Below, in pieces: positions 51,381 to 63,155 of a DNA stretch of 64,000 nucleotides (positions are counted from its first letter, which is position 1; the number at the start of each line of letters is the position of its first letter). A program made the position numbers and the translations under genes. The notes under the pieces were generated by a model. That model did no database searches, was not told the origin of the DNA, and saw nothing but the letters and a program-made list of their open reading frames with translations. The stretch comes from an uncultured Tidjanibacter sp. (GTDB taxonomy: Bacteria > Bacteroidota > Bacteroidia > Bacteroidales > Rikenellaceae), in the NCBI GenBank assembly GCA_947852905.1, contig CANTVF010000003.1, positions 1 to 64,000 on the forward strand. The letters are read 5' to 3'.

Positions 51381-52784
51381 ATGAAAAGGGACGCAATCGA
51401 TTTAAGTACGCTGAAAGTTTTTCCACTGTTCAGAAAGTATTTCATACCGACGCTTCTCGGTATGCTGAGTATGTCGGCAGTCACGGCCATAGACGGCATA
51501 TTCGTCGGTCACGGCGTTGGCAGCGACGGAATAGCAGCCATAAACATATGCATACCGCTGCTTATGCTCTTTACCGGCATCGGACTTATGGTCGGTGCAG
51601 GATGTTCCGTGGTAGCTTCAGTGCAACTGTCCAGAGGCAAGTTCCAAGTGGCACGCATAAATGTAACCCAAGCCTTGCTGTTCGTGACGATAGTGGCGCT
51701 GATTCCGTCACTGTTGATGATGGCATTCCCGGAAAAAACCGCACTCATGCTCGGCTCCTCGGAGGCTTTGTTACCGCTGGTGAAAGACTATCTGTCATGG
51801 TTCGTTCCGTCGTGGGTATTCCAAATATGGATATCCGTATCGCTGTTCATAATCCGACTGGACGGAGCGCCGCGTCTCGCCATGCTGTGCAGCCTCATAA
51901 CGGCCGTAATCAACGTGGCACTCGACTGGCTGTTCATATTCCCGTTCGGCTGGGGAGTCATGGGGGCGGCATTCGCCACTTCCATAAGCATAGTAACGGG
52001 AGGCGTCGTAGCTATCGTCTACCTGTTATTTTTCGCCCGCCGACTTCGGTTATGCGCGTTGAAATGGAGTGCAAAAAGCATACGCCTGTTCGCTCGCAAC
52101 ATAGGCTACCAGTGCCGGATAGGAGCCTCCGCGCTACTGGGCGAGGCAACTCTGGCGGTACTCATGTTCGCAGGCAATCAGGTCTTCATGCAATATCTCG
52201 GCGACGACGGCATAGGTGCATTCGGAATAGCCTGTTATTACATACCGTTCGTATTCATGGTAGGAAATGCCATAGCACAATCGGCACAACCGATCATAAG
52301 TTTCAACTTCGGGCTCGGCGACAGCTCCCGCGTGAAAGAGACCGAATGCATAGCACTGTTGACTGCTGTCGTATGCGGTGCAATCGTAACCGCAGTATTC
52401 ACATTCTGGCCCTCGACGCTCGTCGGGCTTTTTCTGGACCTCGACGACGCAGCGGCACAAATAGCCGTAGGCGGTTTACCTCTTTTTGCCGTAGGGTTCA
52501 CATTCTTCATAATCAACCTCACTGCGGTAGGTTACTTCCAAAGCATCGAAAGGGTCATACCCGCCACCGTTTTCGCACTGATGCGCGGATGCGTTTTTCT
52601 CGTACCGTGTTTCATCATATTGCCGCAACTTTCAGGTACACCCGGCATATGGTACGCAATGCCGTTGTCGGAAATTCTGACTACCGTATCCATCATCCTA
52701 TTTTTCCTCTACAACAGATACAATCCCGTACATCGCAACAATCAGACAGGCACAGCCAACCCACATGCCGATACCCAAATGTAG
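51381..52784 (+). CDS. MATE family multidrug/organic cation antiporter
   Basis: 467 aa with about twelve membrane segments in two similar halves. The first half starts FRKYFIPTLLGMLSMSAVTAIDGIFVG, typical of MATE exporters, and the second half repeats the pattern (IGASALLGEATLAVLMFAGNQVFMQYLG). Most like the MepA/DinF-type branch, which exports cationic drugs using Na+ or H+. Located in the inner membrane. Single gene, preceded by a possible attenuator. Substrate unknown. Confidence 0.88.
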   Translation: MKRDAIDLSTLKVFPLFRKYFIPTLLGMLSMSAVTAIDGIFVGHGVGSDGIAAINICIPLLMLFTGIGLMVGAGCSVVASVQLSRGKFQVARINVTQALLFVTIVALIPSLLMMAFPEKTALMLGSSEALLPLVKDYLSWFVPSWVFQIWISVSLFIIRLDGAPRLAMLCSLITAVINVALDWLFIFPFGWGVMGAAFATSISIVTGGVVAIVYLLFFARRLRLCALKWSAKSIRLFARNIGYQCRIGASALLGEATLAVLMFAGNQVFMQYLGDDGIGAFGIACYYIPFVFMVGNAIAQSAQPIISFNFGLGDSSRVKETECIALLTAVVCGAIVTAVFTFWPSTLVGLFLDLDDAAAQIAVGGLPLFAVGFTFFIINLTAVGYFQSIERVIPATVFALMRGCVFLVPCFIILPQLSGTPGIWYAMPLSEILTTVSIILFFLYNRYNPVHRNNQTGTANPHADTQM

Positions 52785-52827
52785 TACGATATCTTCCGGA
52801 AAATCTCACTCTAGCGTACAATAACGG

Positions 52828-52860
52828 AAGTCGGGCGACCTGCAATAGATCGCCCGACTT
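52828..52860. terminator. bidirectional terminator between MATE gene and eno
   Basis: AAGTCGGGCGA (52828-52838) and its complement (52850-52860) form an 11-bp stem between convergent genes. On the + strand it ends in TTTCG. It probably serves both genes. Confidence 0.7.
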
Positions 52861-52882
52861 TCGTTAGAAATGTTATATGCAA

Positions 52883-54217
<1,335 letters not shown>

Positions 54218-54238
54218 TTACCCTATTCTATACACACG

Positions 54239-54246
54239 CAAAATTA
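54239..54246 (-). promoter_or_regulatory. -7 box for eno
   Basis: TAATTTTG on the - strand, matching TAnnTTTG, 52 nt before the start. No clear -33 TTTG. Confidence 0.6.
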
Positions 54247-54320
54247 CGATATTGCCCGATATTAACCGCATTAAATTAAAAATTTTTAAAAAATATTCGG
54301 CTGCAATACCGATACAATAA

Positions 54321-54354
54321 TCCGGCGGAACCTCCGCTTGGAAGTTCCGCCGGA
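54321..54354 (-). terminator. terminator of the ribosomal/rpoA operon
   Basis: TCCGGCGGAAC / GTTCCGCCGGA, 11-bp stem with a 12-nt loop, followed on the - strand by TTATTGTAT. It lies about 130 nt past rplQ; the T-tract is weak. Confidence 0.6.
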
Positions 54355-54484
54355 CAAATATCAGATTTTAGCTTTCGATCGCTGCGACGACACGTGTCAA
54401 ACGCTCGTCCTGCGCAACGGATTCGGTCTGCAAATCGTTATTAAAGTTAAATCCCGAACGCAGAAAACCTCACGAAAACCGCGA

Positions 54485-55069
54485 TCAACCTTTTTTAGTA
54501 GCACCCGTCTTTACGGCAGCGGTTTTGGCGCCGGAAGTTTTGGGGGCAGCATTCCTGACGGCAGGTTTCTTTGCCGGAGCCGCTTTCGCCTCCTTAGCCT
54601 CGGCAACCGGAGTCTCGCCGCCTTCAGCAGCCGTACCTTCAGCTTTCTTTGCACCGCGGCTACGACGAGTACGAGTCTTGGTTTCCGGAACTACACCGGT
54701 ATTGTAAGCCTCGTTGAAATCCACGAGCTCGATAATACACATCTCTGCACCGTCGCCCAAACGGAACCCGGTGTGCAGAATACGTGTATAACCACCCGGA
54801 CGGTCGGCTATCTTGGGAGCTACTTCGCGGAACAACTCCGTTACGGCATACTTGTCCTTCAAGTAGCTGAATACGACACGACGGGAATGGGTCGTATCCT
54901 GTTTCGATTTGGTTATCAGCGGCTCCACATATTTCCTGAGCGCTTTTGCCTTAGCGACGGTCGTCTCGATCCTCTTGTGAATGATCAGGGAACTTGCCAT
55001 GTTGGACATCAACGCCTTGCGGTGACCTGCCTGACGACCAAGGTGATTAATTTTCTTATTGTGTCTCAT
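54485..55069 (-). CDS. rplQ: 50S ribosomal protein bL17 with long C-terminal tail
   Basis: 194 aa. The conserved bL17 core ([29 protein letters not shown]) ends near residue 125. The remaining 70 residues are an Ala/Lys-rich low-complexity tail ([16 protein letters not shown]), common in Bacteroidota but absent in E. coli (127 aa). Last gene of the spc/alpha cluster. Confidence 0.95.
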   Translation of the reverse strand: MRHNKKINHLGRQAGHRKALMSNMASSLIIHKRIETTVAKAKALRKYVEPLITKSKQDTTHSRRVVFSYLKDKYAVTELFREVAPKIADRPGGYTRILHTGFRLGDGAEMCIIELVDFNEAYNTGVVPETKTRTRRSRGAKKAEGTAAEGGETPVAEAKEAKAAPAKKPAVRNAAPKTSGAKTAAVKTGATKKG

Positions 55070-55134
55070 AATTAAGTATCGGTTAAGTAATCGTCGTCCT
55101 CACGGACGATAATAACTATGAACGGCACTCGGCC

Positions 55135-56127
55135 TTAATCCTTATCCAGTTTATACGGTGTAACATCCATTCCGAAATGGAGATTCAGATTGCTCAACAG
55201 ATCGTCGAGCTCCGTCAGAGACTTCTTACCGAAGTTGCGGAACTTCAACAAGTCGTTACGGTTGTAACGCACCAAGTCGCCGATCGTATCAACCTCGGCT
55301 GCCTTCAGACAGTTGAGCGCACGAACGGAAAGATCCTGGTCCGACAGTTTTGTCTTGAGCAACTGCCTCATATGCAATACATCCTCGTCGAACTCCTCGG
55401 ACATATTGTTTTCTTCCATATTGAGAGTGATCTTCTCGTCGGAGAAAAGCATGAAATGGTGGATAAGAATCTTAGCCGCCTCTTTCAAAGCATCCTTCGG
55501 GTGGATAGAACCGTCGGTCGTAATCTCGATATTGAGCTTCTCGTAGTCGGTCTTCTGCTCCACACGGTAGTTCTCCACAGAGTATTTCACATTCTTTATC
55601 GGAGTGTGTATAGAGTCTATAGCCAATACGCCGAACTCGGCATCGGGCTGACGGTTTTCCTCTGCGGGAACATAACCGCGTCCCTTGCATATAGTCAACT
55701 CTATCTGCAGCTTGGTATCAGGAGTGAGGTGACAGATCACGAGATCGGGATTGAGGACCTTGAAGTTCGTCAGGAAATTCGAGATATTGCCGGCCGTGAG
55801 TTCGGTCTGTCCCGCAACGTTTATCGTCACAGTCTCCGTGTCCACATTCTCCACCGTCCTGATAAATCGCACCTGCTTGAGGTTCAGAATAATATCGATC
55901 ACGCCCTCCATAACTCCGGGAATGGCGGCAAACTCGTGGTCGACACCGGAAATCTTCACTGTCGTAATCGCATACCCTTCCAGAGAAGAGAGCAGAATAC
56001 GACGCAAGGCATTACCGATAGTCATACCGAATCCCGGCTCCAAAGGACGGAACTCGAACTTTCCGAAATTTGAAGTGGACTCAAGCATAATGACCTTTTC
56101 AGGCTTCTGGAATGCTAATATTGCCAT
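55135..56127 (-). CDS. rpoA: DNA-directed RNA polymerase subunit alpha
   Basis: 330 aa. N-terminal dimerisation domain ([29 protein letters not shown]) and C-terminal domain with the helix-hairpin motif [19 protein letters not shown] that contacts DNA upstream elements. Complete. Confidence 0.98.
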   Translation of the reverse strand: MAILAFQKPEKVIMLESTSNFGKFEFRPLEPGFGMTIGNALRRILLSSLEGYAITTVKISGVDHEFAAIPGVMEGVIDIILNLKQVRFIRTVENVDTETVTINVAGQTELTAGNISNFLTNFKVLNPDLVICHLTPDTKLQIELTICKGRGYVPAEENRQPDAEFGVLAIDSIHTPIKNVKYSVENYRVEQKTDYEKLNIEITTDGSIHPKDALKEAAKILIHHFMLFSDEKITLNMEENNMSEEFDEDVLHMRQLLKTKLSDQDLSVRALNCLKAAEVDTIGDLVRYNRNDLLKFRNFGKKSLTELDDLLSNLNLHFGMDVTPYKLDKD

Positions 56128-56268
56128 AATTTTCGCTCCTTATTTATCTTTATTTTCTTCGTGTTAACATCGCGGAAAACGTCCGCATATACTTTCCCGG
56201 AATGATTCCGCCCGAACGTTTCCGCATATTCCGCCGACAACATCGGACAACTGCCGTCACCGGCATGA

Positions 56269-56294
56269 CGTGGAAACCTTATGCGGCTTCCACG
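56269..56294 (-). other. hairpin between rpsD and rpoA
   Basis: CGTGGAA / TTCCACG with a 12-nt loop inside a 216-nt spacer. Likely a processing or stability element. Confidence 0.4.
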
Positions 56295-56343
56295 CCTTCC
56301 GATACATATTCGACGGAACGGAGTGCCCGCATCGAGCTATCTA

Positions 56344-56949
56344 CTACTTGGAGTAGAGTTCGACGATCAGCTGCTCCTTGATGTTTTCCGGAATATCCTC
56401 CCTCTCGGGTCTCTGCATGAAACGACCGCTCATCGTAGCGCTGTCCCATTCGAGCCAAGAATAACGGTTACGCTTGCCTGCCAGAGAATCCGTAATAACC
56501 TCAAGGCTCTTGGATTTCTCCCTCACAGCAACCACATCACCTATCTTCAGGCTGTAGGAAGGAATATTCACTACATTGCCGTTAACGGTAATGTGACGGT
56601 GTGAAACGAGCTGGCGGGCTGCTGCACGGGTAGGAGCTATGCCCAGACGGTATACAACGTTGTCCAGACGGGATTCGAGCAACTTGAGAAGGTTTTCACC
56701 CGTGATACCTCCCATACGGGAAGCCTCTTCGAAGGTCCTGTGGAACTGTTTTTCGAGGATACCGTAAGTATATTTAGCTTTCTGCTTCTCGCTAAGCTGG
56801 GTACCGTACTCCGATACTTTCTTGCGCTTACGGTTGATACCGTGCTGTCCGGGAGGGTAATTCTTCTTTTCAAGCGACTTGTCGACGCCATAGATAGCCT
56901 CACCGAATTTACGCGCGATCTTGGTTTTTGGTCCTATATATCTTGCCAT
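56344..56949 (-). CDS. rpsD: 30S ribosomal protein uS4
   Basis: 201 aa. Starts [20 protein letters not shown]; the S4 RNA-binding domain has [34 protein letters not shown]. It nucleates 30S assembly. The zinc-binding cysteines of some uS4 forms are absent, as in many Bacteroidota. Confidence 0.97.
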   Translation of the reverse strand: MARYIGPKTKIARKFGEAIYGVDKSLEKKNYPPGQHGINRKRKKVSEYGTQLSEKQKAKYTYGILEKQFHRTFEEASRMGGITGENLLKLLESRLDNVVYRLGIAPTRAAARQLVSHRHITVNGNVVNIPSYSLKIGDVVAVREKSKSLEVITDSLAGKRNRYSWLEWDSATMSGRFMQRPEREDIPENIKEQLIVELYSK

Positions 56950-56981
56950 TGTTTTTTATGTTTTTGTTTTGTAAGTATCCC

Positions 56982-57025
56982 GCACGCCCTGAGGCCGTTT
57001 TCATACCGGACTACGGCCGGCGTGC
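56982..57025 (-). other. hairpin between rpsK and rpsD
   Basis: GCACGCC (56982-56988) pairs with GGCGTGC (57019-57025) across a 30-nt loop in the 119-nt spacer. No T-tract. Confidence 0.4.
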
Positions 57026-57068
57026 CAATTACTACTTTACGGGTTCCCCCTGTCGCAGCATTTCAGAA

Positions 57069-57458
57069 TTATACCCTACGACGGTTAGGAGCACGGCAAC
57101 CATTGTGCGGCAGCGGAGTAACGTCGATGATTTCCATCACCTCGATACCCGAACCGTGAATGGTACGGATAGCCGATTCGCGGCCCGAACCCGGTCCCTT
57201 AACATAAACTTTCACTTTGCGAAGGCCTGCATCGTATGCAACCTTGGCGCAATCTGCGGCAGCCATCTGGGCGGCATAGGGAGTGTTTTTCTTAGATCCC
57301 CTGAAACCCATCTTACCGGCAGAACTCCAACTAATAACCTCTCCGACGCCGTTGGTCAGGGTTACGATAACATTGTTGAAGGTAGAATGGACAAATGCCA
57401 TACCCACGGGTTCAACCTTGACAACCCTTTTCTTAGTTGTTCCTGTTTTCTTTGCCAT
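57069..57458 (-). CDS. rpsK: 30S ribosomal protein uS11
   Basis: 129 aa. Core [17 protein letters not shown] and C-terminus [19 protein letters not shown] match the family. Lies on the 30S platform. It follows rpsM by 18 nt. Confidence 0.97.
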   Translation of the reverse strand: MAKKTGTTKKRVVKVEPVGMAFVHSTFNNVIVTLTNGVGEVISWSSAGKMGFRGSKKNTPYAAQMAAADCAKVAYDAGLRKVKVYVKGPGSGRESAIRTIHGSGIEVMEIIDVTPLPHNGCRAPNRRRV

Positions 57459-57476
57459 ATTAACTCTTCGAAATTA

Positions 57477-57857
57477 TTACTTGGTTGCTTTTTTCTTGTT
57501 AGCCACAGTTTTCTTCTTGCCCTTACGGGTACGGGCATTGTTCTTGGTGCTCTGACCGCGAACGGGAAGACCGAGACGGTGACGTATGCCGCGATAGCAG
57601 CCTATGTCCATAAGACGTTTGATATTGAGCTGAACCTGCGAACGGCATTCGCCCTCTACCTTGATACCGCTGGTAGCAATAGCGTTACGGATCGCAGCTA
57701 CCTGATCGTCGTTCCAATCCTGAACTTTGGTGTTATAATCAACACCGGCCATATCGAGAATCATGCGCGAAGTACTCCTGCCTATACCGTAAATATAAGT
57801 CAGTCCTATCTCGCCGCGTTTGTTTTTGGGTAAATCTACACCTACTATACGTGCCAT
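57477..57857 (-). CDS. rpsM: 30S ribosomal protein uS13
   Basis: 126 aa. [25 protein letters not shown] and [25 protein letters not shown] are family landmarks; a Lys-rich tail follows. Located in the 30S head. Confidence 0.97.
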   Translation of the reverse strand: MARIVGVDLPKNKRGEIGLTYIYGIGRSTSRMILDMAGVDYNTKVQDWNDDQVAAIRNAIATSGIKVEGECRSQVQLNIKRLMDIGCYRGIRHRLGLPVRGQSTKNNARTRKGKKKTVANKKKATK

Positions 57858-57878
57858 AAATCTTTTCTTTAATTTAAA

Positions 57879-57995
57879 TTAGCCTTGGCGCATTTTGTAC
57901 TTTGGAGTTTTTTTGCAGATCACATAGAGTTTGCCTTTACGCCTTACGATCTTGCAATCCTCGCTTCTTTTCTTAATTGATGCTTTTACTTTCAT
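57879..57995 (-). CDS. rpmJ: 50S ribosomal protein bL36
   Basis: 38 aa, too short for most gene tables but unmistakable: starts [20 protein letters not shown] and continues through [17 protein letters not shown]. The start CAT is at 57993-57995 and the stop at 57879-57881. It has only two of the four zinc ligands of the C+ form (Cys14 and Cys27), and the usual final Cys/His are replaced (KYKMRQG), so zinc binding is probably partial or lost. Between infA and rpsM as usual. Confidence 0.95.
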   Translation of the reverse strand: MKVKASIKKRSEDCKIVRRKGKLYVICKKTPKYKMRQG

Positions 57996-58185
57996 CTTGT
58001 AAACATCTTTCTAATTTATCAATAATAACAGGAATATTCAGAGAAAACCTGACACGTACCGCACGGACTCCCGTCGCTCCCGATTTCCGGACCGACGCCC
58101 TCGGCGTCAAACTACTCCGGCAGGATAACAGGGTTCCGCCCGCCACGAATCGCATTGCTTACAGCACCATTCCTCGGAATGTTCC

Positions 58186-58404
58186 TTATTTGTAGCGGAA
58201 AGATATACGTCCCTTGGTAAGATCGTAGGGCGACATCTCCACTTTTACCTTGTCACCGGGAAGGATCTTGATGTAGTGCATTCTCATCTTTCCCGATATG
58301 TGGGCGGTGATAATATGTCCGTTGTCGAGTTCTACCCTGAACATGGCGTTCGACAACGCTTCTATTATCGTTCCGTCCTTTTCAATTGCAGCCTGTTTTG
58401 CCAT
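58186..58404 (-). CDS. infA: translation initiation factor IF-1
   Basis: 72 aa, exactly the family length. OB-fold with [20 protein letters not shown] and [32 protein letters not shown]. It is separated from rpmJ by 190 nt, a long gap for this operon. Confidence 0.97.
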   Translation of the reverse strand: MAKQAAIEKDGTIIEALSNAMFRVELDNGHIITAHISGKMRMHYIKILPGDKVKVEMSPYDLTKGRISFRYK

Positions 58405-58508
58405 AGAGTCTTTAAATTATTTTCATTTCCGTCCGTTCCCTTTGTTCCGACATTCGTTCATCGGCTACGGACGTCGCTACCCGCTCTCCGGTTTCGACAA
58501 CCTCGGAT

Positions 58509-59288
58509 TCAGGACAGCGATGAAATCGCTTTTTCGATAATACCGAAATCCGTCAGTACGTCCGCTCCGTCCCTGCGTATCGCAACCGCGAATTCGAAAT
58601 GTGCCGAAGGTTTACGATCGGCGGTGCGTACCGTCCAGCCGTCCTCCTCGAACACTACCTGTTTCTTACCCATGTTGACCATAGGTTCGATACAGATGAC
58701 CATTCCCTCGCGCAGCAACGGACCGCGACCGCGTGCGCCGTAATTGGGAACCTCCGGATCCTCGTGCATGTCCCGACCGAGTCCGTGACCGACCAGTTCG
58801 CGCACTATCGAAAATCCGTTAGCTTCGGCATGTCCCTGCACGGCGGCGGAAATATCGCCTACACGATTGCCCGCTTTCGCCTGCTCGACACCTTTATAAA
58901 GAGCTTCCTTGGTAACCCGCAACAATTTTTCCACCTGCGGGTCTATTTTACCGACTGCGAAAGTATACGCAGAGTCGCCGTAGAACCCCTTCATAACGGT
59001 ACCGCAATCCACCGAAACTATGTCCCCTTCCTTGAGCGCGTACGACGACGGTATGCCGTGTACTATCTGCTCGTTGACGGATATGCACAGCGTATTGGGA
59101 AATCCGCCGTACCCGAGAAAGCCAGGGACTGCTCCGTGAGAACGTATAAACTCTTCGGCTATGGCATCGAGTTCCAGCGTAGTAACTCCCGGAGCGATAT
59201 GTTTACCGACTTCCGCGAGCGTTTCGCTCACCAAGAGGTTGTTTTCACGCAACAGCCCTATCTCTTCCTCTGTTTTGATCGTTATCAT
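58509..59288 (-). CDS. map: type I methionine aminopeptidase
   Basis: 259 aa. Removes the N-terminal Met from new proteins. Metal ligands are visible in order: VSVDCGTVMKGFYGDSAYTF (two Asp), GHGLGRDMHEDP (His), CIEPMV (Glu) and FEFAVAI (Glu). Lies between secY and infA as in many Bacteroidota. Confidence 0.97.
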   Translation of the reverse strand: MITIKTEEEIGLLRENNLLVSETLAEVGKHIAPGVTTLELDAIAEEFIRSHGAVPGFLGYGGFPNTLCISVNEQIVHGIPSSYALKEGDIVSVDCGTVMKGFYGDSAYTFAVGKIDPQVEKLLRVTKEALYKGVEQAKAGNRVGDISAAVQGHAEANGFSIVRELVGHGLGRDMHEDPEVPNYGARGRGPLLREGMVICIEPMVNMGKKQVVFEEDGWTVRTADRKPSAHFEFAVAIRRDGADVLTDFGIIEKAISSLS

Positions 59289-59324
59289 CTTTCCGCTTTA
59301 ATGACTCACTAAGCCGGTCTCATA

Positions 59325-60632
59325 TTACGAACGTCCCTTCACACGACCGGTCTTCATAAGACCGTCGTAATGACGAAGCAACAGATAACTTTCGACCTGC
59401 TTGAGGGTATCGAGAACAACGCCTATAAGGATCAACAGCGACGTTCCTCCGAAGAAGAGCGAGAACTGCTGGCTGATTCCGAGTTTCGATGCGAACGCCG
59501 GCAGGATAGCCACGATAGCAAGGAATATGGAACCGGGGAGCGTAATCCTCGTCATGATGGTGTCAAGATAACGCGAAGTCTCCTTACCGGGTTTCACTCC
59601 GGGAATAAATCCGCCGTTACGTTTGAGCTCGTCCGCCATCATGTTGGGGTTCACGATGATCGCCGTATAGAAATATGTAAACAGGATCACCAATATTGCG
59701 AATACGAAATTGTACCAGAAACCCGTGTAGTTGGACATGGCCGCACCTACCTTACCTCCGAAAAGGATCGGGATGAACATGATAGCCTGTGCGAAGATGA
59801 TAGGCATCACGTTGGCGGCATTGAGCTTCAACGGAATGTACTGACGTACTCCGCCGTACTGCTTATTGCCGACGATACGTTTCGCATACTGTACCGGCAC
59901 CTTTCTCGTAGCCTGCAATACTGCGATTGTAGCCATGAAAACGAGGTACAGCAACGCAATCTCCACTACGATCATTACCATACCGCCGACCGATTCGGCC
60001 CAACGCATGTTGAACTCTACCAGCAACGCCTGCGGCAGACGGGCGATGATACCCACCATGATGATGAGCGACACACCGTTACCGAGACCTTTGTCGGTAA
60101 TCTTCTCGCCGAGCCACATCACGAACATGGTACCCGCGATAAGAACGACCATTGCGCTGAGTTTGAACAGAAAGCTGTCTGGACCGAGAACGAATGCCTC
60201 GGACGGCAGCCTGTTGTACAGGTTGGCGAGATAGGCCGGAACTTGGAGCAGAAGTACTATTATGGTAAGGTACCTCGTCCACTGGTTCATTTTGCGGCGG
60301 CCGCTTTCCCCTTCCCTCTGCATGCGCTGGAAATACGGAATGACCATACCCACCAGCTGCATGATAATCGAGGCGGAGATATAAGGCATCACACCCAAAG
60401 CGAAGATCGAAGCATTAGCGAATGCTCCTCCGGAGAAGATATCCAAAAGTCCGAGAAGACCTGTGCCGGATACCTGATCGGCAAGTGACGACAATGCGTT
60501 AGGGTCGATACCGGGGATCACCACAAAACTACCGAACCTATATATAAGGAGGAGACCGAGAGTATAGAGTATCCTCTTTTTAAGCTCCTCTATCTTAAAT
60601 ATATTCTGGAATGTTTGGATAAGCTTCTTCAC
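59325..60632 (-). CDS. secY: preprotein translocase subunit SecY
   Basis: 435 aa with ten membrane helices. Landmarks: YRFGSFVVIPGIDP at the N-terminus, GVMPYISASIIMQL (plug and TM2), and NPNMMADELKRNGGFIPGVKPG in cytosolic loop C5. It forms the export channel with SecE. Twelve nt after rplO. Confidence 0.98.
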   Translation of the reverse strand: MKKLIQTFQNIFKIEELKKRILYTLGLLLIYRFGSFVVIPGIDPNALSSLADQVSGTGLLGLLDIFSGGAFANASIFALGVMPYISASIIMQLVGMVIPYFQRMQREGESGRRKMNQWTRYLTIIVLLLQVPAYLANLYNRLPSEAFVLGPDSFLFKLSAMVVLIAGTMFVMWLGEKITDKGLGNGVSLIIMVGIIARLPQALLVEFNMRWAESVGGMVMIVVEIALLYLVFMATIAVLQATRKVPVQYAKRIVGNKQYGGVRQYIPLKLNAANVMPIIFAQAIMFIPILFGGKVGAAMSNYTGFWYNFVFAILVILFTYFYTAIIVNPNMMADELKRNGGFIPGVKPGKETSRYLDTIMTRITLPGSIFLAIVAILPAFASKLGISQQFSLFFGGTSLLILIGVVLDTLKQVESYLLLRHYDGLMKTGRVKGRS

Positions 60633-60644
60633 GGTACAGCGGTA

Positions 60645-61091
60645 TTAAAGTTTCACAACTGATCCTTCCTTGGCCGTGATAGCCTCCTCAGCGGTTTTGC
60701 TGAATGCGTGGGCAGAAACCTTCAACGCACGGGAAACCGTTCCGTTACCGAGTATTTTCACACGGTCGTTCTTGGAAACATAGCCATGCTGTATGAGGGT
60801 TTCTACGGTAATTTCCGACAGATTGCCTTTGGTAGCCAACGCATCTATGACGCTCAGATTGATAGGTTTGTACTCAACCCTTTTGAGGTTGGTGAAACCG
60901 TATTTGGGCAAACGCCTCTGAAGCGGCATCTGACCGCCCTCGAAACCGAGCTTGCGGGAATAACCCGAACGCGACTGGGCTCCTTTGTGACCGCGGGTAG
61001 AGGTACCGCCGCGTCCCGAACCCTGTCCGCGGCCGATCCTCTTGTCATGATGGGTCGATCCTGCTGCGGGTTTTAAACTATTCAGATTCAT
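60645..61091 (-). CDS. rplO: 50S ribosomal protein uL15
   Basis: 148 aa. GRGQGSGRGGTSTRGHKG and GFEGGQMPLQRRLPKYGF are typical. Binds 23S rRNA late in assembly. Followed by secY; preceded by a 218-nt spacer after rpmD. Confidence 0.97.
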   Translation of the reverse strand: MNLNSLKPAAGSTHHDKRIGRGQGSGRGGTSTRGHKGAQSRSGYSRKLGFEGGQMPLQRRLPKYGFTNLKRVEYKPINLSVIDALATKGNLSEITVETLIQHGYVSKNDRVKILGNGTVSRALKVSAHAFSKTAEEAITAKEGSVVKL

Positions 61092-61309
61092 CTTATGTAT
61101 AAATTTTTAATTTACAACTATTTTTTCTGCCGGACTCGTCTTTCGACCGTAAGTCATTTTCCAGCCCGGCAAACGGACTCTTGCCTTTCTCCGCGAAAGA
61201 AACATGCTAGACTTATGCCTCCGACGGGAACGGTCTCGAATGACCTTCTCCGGAAACGCCGCCTAGTCTCTCACCGACACTGAAACGACACAAGTCCTTC
61301 GATACACTC

Positions 61310-61492
61310 TTAGTTCAAGGTCTCCACCTTCACGAGGTGTTTTACCTTTTCGATCATACCCAAGATGATAGCCGAGTCTTCGTGTTCCACGGTCTGATTC
61401 ATCTTGCGAAGTCCGAGAGCGTCGAGATTTTTCTTCTGACGGTCAGTCGCACCGATGCGGCTGCGTACCTGCGTGATTTTCAATTTTGCCAT
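61310..61492 (-). CDS. rpmD: 50S ribosomal protein uL30
   Basis: 60 aa. KLKITQVRSRIGATDRQKKNL and ALGLRKMNQTVEHED are typical of the short bacterial uL30. It follows rpsE by 15 nt. Confidence 0.96.
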   Translation of the reverse strand: MAKLKITQVRSRIGATDRQKKNLDALGLRKMNQTVEHEDSAIILGMIEKVKHLVKVETLN

Positions 61493-61507
61493 AACGCTTT
61501 TCAGTAA

Positions 61508-62026
61508 TTAACCGTTAAACACTTTGCTGAGCGATATGCCACGCGCCTGTGCTACAGTATGAGCGTCACGCAGTTCCATGAGTGCGCCGAAAGTAGCTTT
61601 CACGAGGTTGTGGGGGTTGGAAGAACCTTTGCTTTTCGCAAGTATATTCTTGATACCCACGCTCTCGAATACGGCACGCATAGCACCACCGGCGATCACA
61701 CCGGTACCGGGAGCGGCCGGACGTATGATAACGTGCGAACCGTCGAAACGATACTCCTGGAAGTGGGGAATGGTTCCGTTGATTATCGGAATCTTCACGA
61801 GATTCTTCTTGGCATCTTCAACTCCCTTGGCGATAGCCGAGGTAACTTCGCTGGCTTTGCCGAGGCCGTAACCTACGACGCCGTTTTCGTTACCTACCAC
61901 CACGATTGCAGCAAAGCTGAAGGTGCGACCTCCCTTGGTTACTTTCGTAACGCGCTGTATGCTGACGAGCCTGTCTTTAAGCTCAAGGTCGCTTGTCCTG
62001 ACTTTCTTTATGTTGGTATTTGACAT
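61508..62026 (-). CDS. rpsE: 30S ribosomal protein uS5
   Basis: 172 aa. [19 protein letters not shown] and [19 protein letters not shown], then [19 protein letters not shown] are family blocks. Involved in decoding accuracy. Six nt after rplR. Confidence 0.98.
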   Translation of the reverse strand: MSNTNIKKVRTSDLELKDRLVSIQRVTKVTKGGRTFSFAAIVVVGNENGVVGYGLGKASEVTSAIAKGVEDAKKNLVKIPIINGTIPHFQEYRFDGSHVIIRPAAPGTGVIAGGAMRAVFESVGIKNILAKSKGSSNPHNLVKATFGALMELRDAHTVAQARGISLSKVFNG

Positions 62027-62032
62027 AATGGC

Positions 62033-62395
62033 TTAGAATTTAAGACCGCCTTCCCTTGCGGCGTCTGCTAACTGTTTTACTCGTCCATGGTAAAGATAAC
62101 CGTTGCGGTCGAAAGATACGGTGGTGATACCCTTGGCAGCAGCACGCTCTGCAGCGAGTTTTCCTACGACAGCAGCTTCCTGACATTTGTTCACGCCTTT
62201 TACCTGTTCCGCGATCTCTTTGTCCAAAGAAGATGCGGACGCAAGGGTTACTCCGCGCAAGTCGTCTATAAACTGAACGTAGATTTGCTTGTTACTTCTG
62301 AACACGGTCATACGAGGTCTCTCGGCGGTTCCGCTTACTTTCTTGCGGACACGCATCTTGATCCTGTTGCGTCTTTCTATTTTATTCATCGACAT
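62033..62395 (-). CDS. rplR: 50S ribosomal protein uL18
   Basis: 120 aa. [38 protein letters not shown] and [25 protein letters not shown] are typical. It binds 5S rRNA. Confidence 0.97.
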   Translation of the reverse strand: MSMNKIERRNRIKMRVRKKVSGTAERPRMTVFRSNKQIYVQFIDDLRGVTLASASSLDKEIAEQVKGVNKCQEAAVVGKLAAERAAAKGITTVSFDRNGYLYHGRVKQLADAAREGGLKF

Positions 62396-62410
62396 GATCT
62401 TACGTTTTTA

Positions 62411-62968
62411 CTATTTAGCACTTGCGCTCTTACCTGCTTTACGACGGAGCTGTTCGCCTACGAAGCGGATACCTTTGCCCTTGTAAGGTTCGGGCTTGCG
62501 GAACGAGCGGATCTTGGCGGCAACCTGTCCGATAAGCTGTTTATCGTTACTTTTGAGAATGAGGATAGGAGCGTTTTTCTTCTCCTGAATCACTTCGGCT
62601 TTCACCTCTGCAGGCAACATGAAATGTATATCATGCGAGAAACCGAGCGAGAACTCGATGATCTGGCCTTTGACCTCGGCTTTGTAACCTACGCCGATAA
62701 GTTCCTGCCTGATTTCATATCCTTTCGACACGCCTACGACCATATTGTGGATAAGCGCACGATAGAGCCCGTGAAGGGAGCGGTGACGAGGCTGATCCGT
62801 AGGACGCGTTACTGTCAATACGTTTCCCTCTACGGTAACCGTAATATCCGGATCGACTTTCTGAGTCAATTCGCCGAGAGGTCCTTTCACGCTTACCACG
62901 TTCTTATCGGAGACCGTTGCGGTAACTCCAGCGGGCAGGTTTACAGGTAATTTTCCAATTCTTGACAT
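62411..62968 (-). CDS. rplF: 50S ribosomal protein uL6
   Basis: 185 aa. SRIGKLPVNLPAGVTATV and the C-terminal signature KPEPYKGKGIRFVGEQLRRKAGKSA are plain. Near the factor-binding site. Separated from rpsH by 187 nt. Confidence 0.97.
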   Translation of the reverse strand: MSRIGKLPVNLPAGVTATVSDKNVVSVKGPLGELTQKVDPDITVTVEGNVLTVTRPTDQPRHRSLHGLYRALIHNMVVGVSKGYEIRQELIGVGYKAEVKGQIIEFSLGFSHDIHFMLPAEVKAEVIQEKKNAPILILKSNDKQLIGQVAAKIRSFRKPEPYKGKGIRFVGEQLRRKAGKSASAK

Positions 62969-63155
62969 TTTTTTACTTATTTACTTGTTTGCTAAAGCAT
63001 TCAAAAACAACTCTACGATAAACCGGAACGTTACGTTTTCGGGCTTTAACCCTAAAGGTTTGCAGCGGAATGATCCGAAGTTCCATGTCTTACAGATCAC
63101 ACTGCGAATAACCTGATACGGAACGATTCCGCGAAGTCGTTTTTCAATCCTTCGT

